From Cohnella endophytica (GTDB lineage Bacteria; Bacillota; Bacilli; Paenibacillales; Paenibacillaceae): a stretch of 64,000 nt of DNA. This document shows, one piece after another, positions 33,238-40,473 of the stretch; position 1 is the stretch's first letter, and every line of letters begins with the position of its first letter. The position numbers were made by a program, and so were the translations under genes. Under the pieces are notes generated by a model. That model was not told where the DNA came from and ran no database searches. It saw only the letters and a list, made by a program, of their open reading frames with translations. Location of the stretch: contig NZ_RBZM01000010.1 in NCBI RefSeq assembly GCF_003628305.1, forward strand, positions 124,001-188,000, read 5' to 3'.

Positions 33238-33939
33238 ATGATTCGAGTAGGGCTGATCGGGGATTATAATCCGCAAGTCAAGGCGCATATAGCGATTCCT
33301 AAGGCGATTCAATTAGCGGTGATGGAGCTCGGGAGCGGCTATGAAGCCGAATGCGAGTGGATTCCGACGTCGACTTTGGAGAAAGATTACGAACGGGCGT
33401 TGGACGGTTATCAGAAGCTATGGGTAGTTCCCGCGAGTCCATACGAGAGTATGCAAGGCGCGCTTAACGGAATTCGTTACGCACGTGAACGGAAGATTCC
33501 GATGTTGGGAACATGCGGGGGATTTCAGCACATGATTCTCGAAATCGCGAGACATATGCTGGGGCATGCGGAAGCGGATCATTCGGAGATGAATCCCGAG
33601 GCTTCGAGCTTATGGGTTACGCCGCTTACTTGTACGGTTAGCGAGACGACGAACGAGTTTTTCTTGGTTCCCGGATCGCAGGTCGCGAGCATCTATGGTG
33701 CGGAAGAAGTTATCGAGCAGTATGGAACTTGCAATTATGGACCTAACCCCGAGTTTGCTCCGCTGCTCGAAAAAGCGGGATTCCGAGTCGCGGGGAGAGA
33801 TGGGGACGGGGAAACCAGGATCATGGAGCTCGATGGGCACCCGTTCTTCATAGGGGCGCTGTTCCAACCGGAGAGATCCGCCTTCAGGGACGTCGTCCAC
33901 CCACTGATCAGAGCGTTCATCGGCTCGGCCACCGTTTAA
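33238..33939 (+). CDS. CTP synthase C-terminal-like glutamine amidotransferase protein, incomplete triad
   Basis: A 233-residue protein resembling only the class I glutamine amidotransferase half of CTP synthase, without the synthetase half. The nucleophile elbow LGTCGGFQH (Cys93) is intact. However, the usual FHPE at the end is FQPE (Gln210, Glu212 in HPFFIGALFQPER), so the catalytic His is missing. Similar stand-alone proteins are annotated as 'CTP synthase C-terminal region-related (seleno)protein'. It is unlikely to be an ordinary glutaminase; a different Cys chemistry is possible. GGAGCGG precedes ATG 33238. The siderophore operon is divergent, and a functional link is not demonstrated. 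Confidence 0.8.
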   Translation: MIRVGLIGDYNPQVKAHIAIPKAIQLAVMELGSGYEAECEWIPTSTLEKDYERALDGYQKLWVVPASPYESMQGALNGIRYARERKIPMLGTCGGFQHMILEIARHMLGHAEADHSEMNPEASSLWVTPLTCTVSETTNEFFLVPGSQVASIYGAEEVIEQYGTCNYGPNPEFAPLLEKAGFRVAGRDGDGETRIMELDGHPFFIGALFQPERSAFRDVVHPLIRAFIGSATV

Positions 33940-34083
33940 GGGGTAAAGGACCAGCGTTGGGGACAATTTCGGAGCGCACGAGCGCGGCCAAAGCTCCGGC
34001 AAGGAGGCTGGGATTGGTTGGATGTTGCGGGTGGCCGGGTTGCGGATGGTCGATTGTATTTAGGGTTGGCCGAAGCGCAGATA

Positions 34084-34355
34084 GTCGAATAAAGTTGGTT
34101 TAAGGTCGTAGTTGATGGCTTGCGGTTGGCTGGAGCTGCAGATAGTCGAATAAAGTTGGTTTGGGGTCGAAGTTGGTAGCTTGAGGTTGGTCGAAGGCTA
34201 CGGATGATCACTTGTATTTGGTCAGGCAGTAGATGCTCGAATAAAGTTGGTTTGAGGTCTAAGTTGGTAGTTTGGGGTTAGCCGAAGCTGCAGAGGGTCG
34301 AATAAAGTTGGTAGTTTGGGGTTAGCCGAAGCTGCAGAGGGTCGAATAAAGTTGG
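34084..34355 (+). repeat. Degenerate repeats around GTCGAATAAAGTTGG in a gene-free block
   Basis: The core (G/C)TCGAATAAAGTTGG begins at 34084, 34145, 34236, 34297 and 34341, with intervals 61, 91, 61 and 44. Segments such as GTTGGTAG, TTGGGGTTAGCCGAAGCTGCAG also recur, and the last two copies belong to a near-exact 44-base duplication. No coding frame explains them. Two intervals equal the 61 bases of the palindrome arrays, though the sequence is unrelated. Confidence 0.8.
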
Positions 34356-34400
34356 TTTGGGGTCGCTGAGGTCACTTGTACTCGGACAGAAAGTTGCACA

Positions 34401-34584
34401 ACCTGCAGAAAGTACAGTTATTTTCCCAGAAATTCCTCGTTGAATCCGACGACCTGCAAAAAATACAGTAGAATCGAGCGGTTTAACGGGTTTCAGCCTT
34501 TTTTTCGAAAACATCATGTACAAAATGCAGGTGGAAGAGCGCTTTTTCGCTAAAAGAGCAAAATCTACTGTAGTAAATGCAGGT
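34401..34584. repeat. Four ACCTGCA...TACAGTA elements, two forward then two inverted
   Basis: Forward copies are at 34401-34420 (ACCTGCAGAAAGTACAGTTA) and 34452-34471 (ACCTGCAAAAAATACAGTAG). Inverted copies are at 34516-34532 and 34564-34584, where the complement reads ACCTGCATTT.. with TACAGTAGA at the end of the last. The head-to-head layout could form large stem-loops. No gene lies nearby within 200 bases on either side. Confidence 0.75.
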
Positions 34585-34610
34585 CGTCCAACAAAATCTA
34601 TGACCCAATA

Positions 34611-34656
34611 GAGGTTTTCTCACAGATCTGGCGCGAGGATCTGTCGAGAAAGCCTC
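34611..34656 (+). terminator. Strong orphan terminator
   Basis: GAGGTTTTCTCACAGATC pairs with GATCTGTCGAGAAAGCCTC (about 17 paired bases), followed by TTTGTTTAT. The nearest upstream coding gene on this strand ends at 33939, 670 bases away, so this may end an uncharacterised transcript that includes the repeats. Confidence 0.75.
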
Positions 34657-34723
34657 TTTGTTTATCTTGCCTCTCTCTGGGGACGTTGGACGTCGGGGCT
34701 CGATAGAAGTAGAAGCTCCCGCG

Positions 34724-34802
34724 AAGCCCCAGCCCCTACCAAGCCCCAGCCCCTACCAAGCCCCAGCCCCTACCAAGCCCCAGCCCCTACCAAGCCCCTA
34801 CC
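34724..34802 (+). repeat. 17-bp tandem repeat, four full copies and a partial
   Basis: AAGCCCCAGCCCCTACC is repeated exactly at 34724, 34741, 34758 and 34775, with a partial copy at 34792-34802. It ends five bases before the stop codon of the convergent XRE regulator gene. Short frames reading Pro/Gln/Ser repeats through it are not credible genes. Confidence 0.95.
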
Positions 34803-34807
34803 TGAAT

Positions 34808-35647
34808 CTAAGGCTGCTCCATCAGTTGCTTCAGCTTGGATTTCGTCGAAGTTTCCGGGGCGGGCGTGTAGATGCTGCATCTGAGATCCGTGCCCCCGTG
34901 TACCTGCAGCGACGTTAGCTGGAAAAGCATTTTCCTCGCTTTGGCGTGTCTGAACTCCAGGAGCACCTCCGGGGCGGAGCTCACCTTGCTTTGCTCCCAG
35001 AGTCGATTGAAGTCCGGATGCGTGCCCTTCATTTCCTCCAGAAACTCCGCGTACCATTCATCCTCTACGTATTGACCGTAGTAAGCCCGGAAGATCGCCA
35101 AAAATCCGCTGGCGAATTGCTCCCAATTCACGGCGAGCCGCTGAAACTCTTTTCTCGTGAATAACAGGCGTATCATGTTTCTTTGTTCGGGCGGAATGAG
35201 CTCGAAATTCAGGAATACGTGGGAGGCCGCATCGTTCCATCCGACGATCTGGCACTTGCGGTCCGATATGATCGTCGGGCAATAGGTAAGCTCTTGAAGA
35301 ATCATGCGCAAGGAAGGGCTGATCTGGGGAAGCTCCTCCTCGCGATGGCTCAGTCCCGATGTCGTTTCCAGCGCGAGCGAGAACAAATACTTCCGCTCGT
35401 CCACGGTCAATCGCAAGGCCATGGCCACGTTATCCAACACGGATGAAGATACTTTGATGTCCCGCCCCTGTTCCAGCCAAGTGTACCAAGTATGGCTAAC
35501 CCCGGCGAGCTGCGCGACTTCTTCCCGACGGAGTCCGGGGGTTCGTCTTCGGCCACCTGCCGGCAACCCTGCGGATTCGGGGGTAAGCTTCGCTCTTTGC
35601 GCTTTCAGGAATTGGGACAACGCTTGAAGTCTAGCTTGGGGATTCAT
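34808..35647 (-). CDS. XRE-family regulator with MmyB-like ligand domain
   Basis: A 279-residue regulator. The N-terminal helix-turn-helix is at about residues 10-80 (TPGLRREEVAQLAGVSHTWYTWLEQGRDIKVSSSVLDNVAMALRL). The C-terminal MmyB-like domain (about 95-265) includes CQIVGWNDAASHVF, RNMIRLLF, FRAYYGQYVEDEWYAEFLEEM and HPDFNRLWEQ. In MmyB proteins this domain binds a fatty-acid-like ligand. It is divergent from a FabF and acyl-CoA dehydrogenase pair, which supports a link with acyl metabolism. Two direct repeats in the intergenic region are candidate operators. Confidence 0.9.
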   Translation of the reverse strand: MNPQARLQALSQFLKAQRAKLTPESAGLPAGGRRRTPGLRREEVAQLAGVSHTWYTWLEQGRDIKVSSSVLDNVAMALRLTVDERKYLFSLALETTSGLSHREEELPQISPSLRMILQELTYCPTIISDRKCQIVGWNDAASHVFLNFELIPPEQRNMIRLLFTRKEFQRLAVNWEQFASGFLAIFRAYYGQYVEDEWYAEFLEEMKGTHPDFNRLWEQSKVSSAPEVLLEFRHAKARKMLFQLTSLQVHGGTDLRCSIYTPAPETSTKSKLKQLMEQP

Positions 35648-35686
35648 GGCCTCACATCCTTGAGCTCGTTATCGTGTTACTTCTTA

Positions 35687-35718
35687 TACTAGGATAAACA
35701 ACAACTTGTACTAGGATA
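35687..35718. promoter_or_regulatory. Direct repeats of TACTAGGATA between XRE regulator and fabF-like gene
   Basis: TACTAGGATA occurs at 35687-35696 and 35709-35718, 22 bases apart (about two helical turns, same face of DNA), in the 134-base divergent spacer. This is the likely binding site of the MmyB-type regulator. Confidence 0.6.
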
Positions 35719-35781
35719 TTGGGAGTGACATGATCATTGTAGACGGTTAATCAGGGACGATCAAGGAGGTATGGAACGATA

Positions 35782-37050
35782 ATGGCTGCAAATCAAGCAA
35801 AACAATTAGAAAGAGTCGTCATTACGGGGATGGGGGCGATTACGCCGCTCGGGAACGATGTCGAGACATTCTGGAACCGGTTGGTTAAGGGGGATTCCGG
35901 AGTAACGAGAATCGATACTTTCGACACGGAGCGATATAAGGTTAAGATCGCGGGTCTTGTCAGGGATTTCGATCCGAAGGAGCTATTCGGTCTCAAGGAG
36001 GCCCGGCGCATGGATCGGTTCAGCCAGTTCGCGTTGGCGGCGGCCGATCAAGCGCTCAAGGACTCGGGGATCGATCTTGAACGGATCGATAAGGAACGTA
36101 TAGGCGTATACGTAGGGTCGGGAATCGGCGGGCTTCGGACGCTGATGGACCAGCATACTCTGATAAGCGAACGCGGGCCGGAAAGGGTCAGTCCGACGCT
36201 TGTTCCCATGATCATATCGAATATGGCCGCGGCGTTAATCAGCATTAAGCTGGGCGCTTTGGGAGCGTCGTTATCTCCGGTTACGGCTTGTTCGATCGGG
36301 AATACGGCAATCGGCGAGGCGTTCCATCACATACAGGCGGGAAGAGCCGACATCCTTTTCGCGGGAGGCACGGACGCCGCCGTCAACGAACTCTCGCTAG
36401 CGAGCTTCTCCAATGCGACAGCGTTATCGACGAGGAACGACGAGCCGGAGCAGGCAAGTCGGCCGTTCGATGCCGGAAGGGACGGATTCGTCATGGGAGA
36501 GGGGGCGGGCATTCTCGTACTGGAATCGCTCTCCCATGCGTTAAGCCGCGGAGCTAAAATCCATGCGGAGGTCGTCGGTTACGCGGCAACCTCGGATGCG
36601 TATCACATGGTGGCGACCCATCCGGAGGGAGACGGAGCATACCGCGCGATGAAGCTTGCGCTTCAAGACGCGGACATTCAGCCTAGCGAAGTGGACGTGA
36701 TCAGCGCGCATGCGACGAGCACGGAGCTCGGCGACAAATCGGAGACGGCGGCGATCAAGAAGCTGTTCGGCCAAGAGGCTTACCGCATTCCGGTAACGGC
36801 GAACAAATCGATGACGGGGCATACGTTAGGGGCGTCGGGAGGTCTGGAGGCGATCGCGCTCGTCAAAAGCTTGCAGAACGGCATTATCCCGCCGACGATT
36901 AACCAGCGACAGAGAGACGAGGATTGCGATCTGGATTATGTTCCGAACGAAGCGAGAACATCGGACCTCTCCATAGGCATGTCCAACTCGTTCGGCTTCG
37001 GCGGACATAATGCGGTCATTGTCTTGAAGAAGTATGGCGAGAACGTCTAA
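35782..37050 (+). CDS. Beta-ketoacyl-ACP synthase II (FabF-like)
   Basis: A 422-residue condensing enzyme, usual FabF length. The catalytic triad is complete: Cys170 in TACSIGNTAIG, His310 in SAHATSTELGDKSET and His347 in NKSMTGHTLGASGG, with Lys342. It elongates acyl-ACP with malonyl-ACP. It is not in a fatty-acid synthesis cluster but next to an acyl-CoA dehydrogenase, under an MmyB-type regulator, so it may be an accessory copy for membrane lipid adjustment or a small specialised pathway. AAGGAGG precedes ATG 35782. A GC-rich hairpin (37094-37122) lies before the next gene. Confidence 0.92.
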   Translation: MAANQAKQLERVVITGMGAITPLGNDVETFWNRLVKGDSGVTRIDTFDTERYKVKIAGLVRDFDPKELFGLKEARRMDRFSQFALAAADQALKDSGIDLERIDKERIGVYVGSGIGGLRTLMDQHTLISERGPERVSPTLVPMIISNMAAALISIKLGALGASLSPVTACSIGNTAIGEAFHHIQAGRADILFAGGTDAAVNELSLASFSNATALSTRNDEPEQASRPFDAGRDGFVMGEGAGILVLESLSHALSRGAKIHAEVVGYAATSDAYHMVATHPEGDGAYRAMKLALQDADIQPSEVDVISAHATSTELGDKSETAAIKKLFGQEAYRIPVTANKSMTGHTLGASGGLEAIALVKSLQNGIIPPTINQRQRDEDCDLDYVPNEARTSDLSIGMSNSFGFGGHNAVIVLKKYGENV

Positions 37051-37159
37051 GCTCGAATATTGCGCCAACCTTTGCTTGGAGGTCGCCTAAGAGAGCCGCA
37101 GGGGGCGTTGCACCCCGCGGCTATTCGCGATATCTTAAGGGGAGGGAGGCGATTCGATC

Positions 37160-38353
37160 ATGTCCACATTGATTCCGTCCGATTTATTCATTCGCAATGA
37201 TCGAGAAGCCGCGATTGCCGCAAGGGCCGAACGACTGGCAGCTTCATTCGCGCTGCGAGCGCCGGAGCATGACCGCGATAGGTCGTTTCCATTCGCCAAT
37301 TTCGCCGATATGAAGGATGCCGGCTATTTGACGCTGACCCTTCCGAGGGAATACGGCGGCGAAGAGGCCTCGCTCTACGAAATGGTGCTCTCGCAGGAAA
37401 GATTGGCCAGAGGCGACGGTTCGACCGCTCTCGCAGTCGGCTGGCACCTTGGTCAACTTATGCAATTACGTTTATCCCGCCCTTGGCCGGAACGATTATT
37501 CGCGAAGCTGTGCGAGGAGGTCGTGCAAGACGGGGCGCTTATTAACAATTTTTCAAGCGAGCGGGCAACGGGCAGCCCGACGCGCGGCGGCAAGCCGGAG
37601 ACGAAGGCCGTTCGCGCGGATGGCGGGTGGCTGATCAGCGGACGCAAAAGCTATAGCACGTTAAGTCCGATCGTTCGCTTTTTCACCTTGACGGCCAGCA
37701 TAGAAGGCAGCGATACGGTCGGTGAATTCCTCGTGCGCCAAGGACCGGGCGTTACGGTCGAGGAGACGTGGGATACGCTCGGCATGCGCGCGACGGGCAG
37801 CCACGATGTCTTGTTGGAACGGGTATTCGTTCCGGACGAGGATACGATCTTCGCGACCGGAATGCCGCCGAAGACGAAACTGCCCGACGAAGCGGGGGTT
37901 TTGCTGCATATCCCGGCATGTTACATCGGAATCGCTCATGCGGGGCGAGATTTCGCCTTGCGGTTCGCGCTCGACCATAAACCTAACTCGATCGGAAAAC
38001 CGATCGCCGAGCTGCCGCACATCGAACGGCAGATTGGAATGATGGAGTCGGAGCTTATTTCTGCGAGGAGCTTCCTGTATTTCGTGGCGGATCGCTGGGA
38101 TCGGCAACCGGAGCAACGCGAAGCGCTGAAGCCGGAGCTTGGATTGGCGAAGCTGCTCGCTACGAACGCGGCCATCCGAATCTTGGATCAGGCGATGCGC
38201 ATCGTAGGCGGGGCGAGCTTGTCCAAGACATTGCCTTTGGAACGGATGTACCGGGACGTCAGGGCGGGGCTTCACAACCCTCCGATGGACGACGCGGTTA
38301 TCCAAATGTTAGCGTTACGCGCGCTGCACGAACGGGCCGTTGACTTACAGTAA
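37160..38353 (+). CDS. Acyl-CoA dehydrogenase family protein
   Basis: A 397-residue flavoprotein of the acyl-CoA dehydrogenase fold. The N-terminal helical domain contains MKDAGYLTLTLPREYGGEEASLYEMVLSQERLARGDGSTALAV. The middle beta domain has ISGRKSYSTLSPIVRFFTL and GMRATGSHDVLLERVFVPDE. The C-terminal helices have LAKLLATNAAIRILDQAMRIVGGASLSKTLPLERMYRDVRAGLHNPP. It resembles the acyl-CoA dehydrogenase/monooxygenase-like subgroup rather than a beta-oxidation enzyme. It is 110 bases after the FabF-like gene and probably co-transcribed, and a terminator follows. Confidence 0.88.
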   Translation: MSTLIPSDLFIRNDREAAIAARAERLAASFALRAPEHDRDRSFPFANFADMKDAGYLTLTLPREYGGEEASLYEMVLSQERLARGDGSTALAVGWHLGQLMQLRLSRPWPERLFAKLCEEVVQDGALINNFSSERATGSPTRGGKPETKAVRADGGWLISGRKSYSTLSPIVRFFTLTASIEGSDTVGEFLVRQGPGVTVEETWDTLGMRATGSHDVLLERVFVPDEDTIFATGMPPKTKLPDEAGVLLHIPACYIGIAHAGRDFALRFALDHKPNSIGKPIAELPHIERQIGMMESELISARSFLYFVADRWDRQPEQREALKPELGLAKLLATNAAIRILDQAMRIVGGASLSKTLPLERMYRDVRAGLHNPPMDDAVIQMLALRALHERAVDLQ

Positions 38354-38367
38354 ACCTCATCCCGTAA

Positions 38368-38397
38368 AGACCCATGCGATCGATTTCGCAAGGGTCT
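38368..38397 (+). terminator. Terminator after the acyl-CoA dehydrogenase gene
   Basis: AGACCC pairs with GGGTCT, with inner TGCG/CGCA, followed by ATTTTTTTT. Confidence 0.88.
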
Positions 38398-38423
38398 ATT
38401 TTTTTGCCATAGGCATACATATA

Positions 38424-38468
38424 TTGACAGTCGATATATAGGATGATAATATATCGTAAAACGATATA
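38424..38468 (+). promoter_or_regulatory. Consensus promoter with PadR-type palindromic operator
   Basis: TTGACA 38424-38429, 17-base spacer, TAATAT 38447-38452. TATATCGT/ACGATATA (38450-38468, three-base centre) overlaps the -10 and the start site, and further TCGATATA half-sites occur at 38431 and near 38474. The layout fits repression by the PadR protein encoded immediately downstream. Confidence 0.8.
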
Positions 38469-38510
38469 ATGACAATCGATATAGAGAACGTGATGAGAGG
38501 AACATTGCCG

Positions 38511-38849
38511 ATGAAAGACTTGAAGGAAATGCTCCCCCTGACGGAAGCCTTTTACTACATTCTTGTCGCCCTGTACGCGGAACCTTCGCACGGATACGGC
38601 ATGATGCAGGACGTCGAGAAGATGAGCGGCGGACGGGTAAAGATCGGTGCAGGAACGTTATATACGGCGCTTAATACGCTGTTAAACAAAGGTTTGATCG
38701 ACAATTTCCCCGTTCCCGAAGGGACGGACTCGCGGAGGAAAATGTACGAGATCACGCAAGACGGCAAAACGGTCGTGGCGGCGGAAATCGCAAGGCTGGA
38801 GGAACTTCTGGAGTCCGGGAAAAAGGCGATCGTCGCCAAGGGGGAATGA
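38511..38849 (+). CDS. PadR family transcriptional regulator
   Basis: A 112-residue winged-helix repressor of the small PadR subfamily. Family marks: LTEAFYYILVALYAEPSHGYGMMQDVEKMSGGRVKIGAGTLYTALNTLLNKGLI and DSRRKMYEITQDGKTVVAAE. ATG 38511 follows GAGAGGAA; a longer frame from 38469 would include operator sequence. It is followed four bases later by a DUF2812 gene, a very common pair in Bacillales, and probably represses this operon through the palindrome overlapping the promoter. Confidence 0.92.
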   Translation: MKDLKEMLPLTEAFYYILVALYAEPSHGYGMMQDVEKMSGGRVKIGAGTLYTALNTLLNKGLIDNFPVPEGTDSRRKMYEITQDGKTVVAAEIARLEELLESGKKAIVAKGE

Positions 38850-38853
38850 GCGG

Positions 38854-39402
38854 ATGGAACCGCGTAGGGAGAAAAGGGTTCATCTATTTTTCAGCTGGAA
38901 TTACGAGCAAGAGGAAGAGCGCCTTAACGAATTGTCCCTTCAAGGCTGGCATTTCGAGAAAGCGGGAGCGATCAAAGGTACGTTCGTTCAGGATAAAACG
39001 ATACGTTATACGTATCGGCTAGATTATCAAACCGGACTAAAGGCCGAGAAAAAAGAAGAGTACGTCGAGCTATACCGGGATGCCGGATGGGAGTACGTGA
39101 ACTCATATGGGGCGATGTGGCACTATTATCGTCGGCCTTGGGAGCCGGGAGATCAACCTCGTCTATACTCGGACCGCGAATCGCTCGCCGCCTTGTACAT
39201 GCGAATCCAAAAGGTAATGGCCGTCATGTTGCTCGTGAATTTCGTCATACTGTCCGCCAATTTGATGAATTGGCTCAGGTGGCTCGGCGAGAAGCATGTC
39301 GGATTTATTATCCCCGTGATCGCGATTTATTTGCTCGTCTTCGGTCTGCTCGGGTACGGCGTAGTGAAGATGGGCAAGAAAGCTAAAGCCGTCATGGAGT
39401 AG
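38854..39402 (+). CDS. DUF2812 domain membrane protein
   Basis: A 182-residue protein. The N-terminal cytoplasmic DUF2812 part (residues about 10-105) carries FFSWNYEQEEERLNELSLQGWHFEKAG and YRLDYQTG..KKEEYVELYRDAGWEYVNSYGAMWHYYRR. Two hydrophobic helices follow at about 125-145 and 150-172. Its function is unknown; DUF2812 proteins are typically encoded directly after a PadR regulator, as here, and are thought to be controlled by it. Confidence 0.85.
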   Translation: MEPRREKRVHLFFSWNYEQEEERLNELSLQGWHFEKAGAIKGTFVQDKTIRYTYRLDYQTGLKAEKKEEYVELYRDAGWEYVNSYGAMWHYYRRPWEPGDQPRLYSDRESLAALYMRIQKVMAVMLLVNFVILSANLMNWLRWLGEKHVGFIIPVIAIYLLVFGLLGYGVVKMGKKAKAVME

Positions 39403-39449
39403 TGAGGAATGAGCTTCAACAATATTATTTTCAAAGAGAGAAGAAGCCT

Positions 39450-40295
39450 ATGAACTTGATGGATATCGGCGAATTGTCGCCGAAGCAAATCGACGAAATA
39501 TACGCTTTAACGGATGCAATAAAAGACGGGGCGGAACGGGATTCGTTAAAGGGGAAAACATTCGCGCTGTTTTTCCCGGAGTCCAGCCTGAGAACCCGGA
39601 TTACCTTCGAGAAGGGAATCAAGGAGTTGGGCGGGGAGTGCATCCTGTTCCCTCCCGAAATGCTGGATAAGCGGGAACGGCTTGACGACGTGACGGGTTA
39701 TGCGGCGAATTAGGCGGACGGCATAGTCGTCAGGCATGCGGACTTCGAGAAGCTCGAACGATTGTCCCGGCATTCCCCGATTCCTGTCATTAACGCGATG
39801 ACTTCCGCCAATCATCCGTGCGAGATTTTGGCCGACTTTTATTCGATTAGTAGAAGGAAAGCCGACAGCAGGGAACTTGCGTATACTTTCGTCGGGCCGG
39901 GCGGCAACATTCTGAACTCGTGGATGGCGCTGGCGCGGGTGATGGACTTCAAGCTGACCCACGTCTGCGAGCCGGGGAACGAGCAGGCCGAGCCCGCTCG
40001 CAATTACGCGTTCGAAGCGAATCTCGAGACGGCGCTGGCGGGAAGCGACATCGTTCTTACGGATTCCTTGCGAGAGGAGTTTCGGCATGAGGCTTATATC
40101 CGGCACTACCAGATCACCCTGGACAGGATGAAGCTCGCGCGTCCCGGGGCTTTGTTAAATCCATGCCCGCCGTTTTTCCGGGGGGAGGAAGTCGCCGAGG
40201 ACGTCATCGATTCGGACTTTTTCGCGGGGTATGCTTTCAAGAAGGATTTACTCTACGTACATCAAGCCATCGTACTCTATTGTCTAAGGAATTAA
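39450..40295 (+). pseudogene. Ornithine carbamoyltransferase-like gene broken by one in-frame stop
   Basis: An aspartate/ornithine carbamoyltransferase-superfamily gene, 281 residues if read through. The carbamoyl-phosphate loop appears as ESSLRTRITFEKGIKELGG, followed by the NHPCEILADFYSI region and a C-terminal NPCPPFFRGEEV in place of the usual HCLP. A TAG at 39711-39713 interrupts the frame where homologues have Trp (GY..NWAD), and the frame resumes at once with ADGIVVRHADFEKLERL. A single TGG to TAG change explains it. Lacking the classical HCLP and standard S-T-R-T-R, it was probably a paralogue and not the arginine-pathway enzyme. Confidence 0.82.
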
Positions 40296-40473
40296 GCGAA
40301 GAGGGCCGGAATTCGCCGCGTTGCGGGCTTTCCGGTTCTTCGTTCGTCTATGGGTTAACTCCGGCGCGCTCCTGTGTTAAACTTTCGACTATAGCTGCAG
40401 AGCAGACCTATCGGACGATGTCGGTCCGGTTGAACATAGGATAAGAAAGACGGTCAGAGAGGAGAAGCGGAGC

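Noticed and set aside
34658..34918. Pro/Gln-rich short protein across the 17-bp repeat
   Set aside because: The frame is created by the C-rich tandem repeat, overlaps the end of the MmyB-type regulator antisense and has no ribosome binding site.
11336..40295. Alternative genetic code with Trp encoded by TGA or TAG
   Set aside because: TGA and TAG serve as normal stops in many genes of the window, for example TAG at 5626-5628 and 39400-39402, so the two Trp-position stops are mutations or errors.
39450..40295. argF of the arginine pathway
   Set aside because: The conserved S-T-R-T-R and HCLP motifs are altered, there are no arginine genes nearby, and the gene is interrupted.
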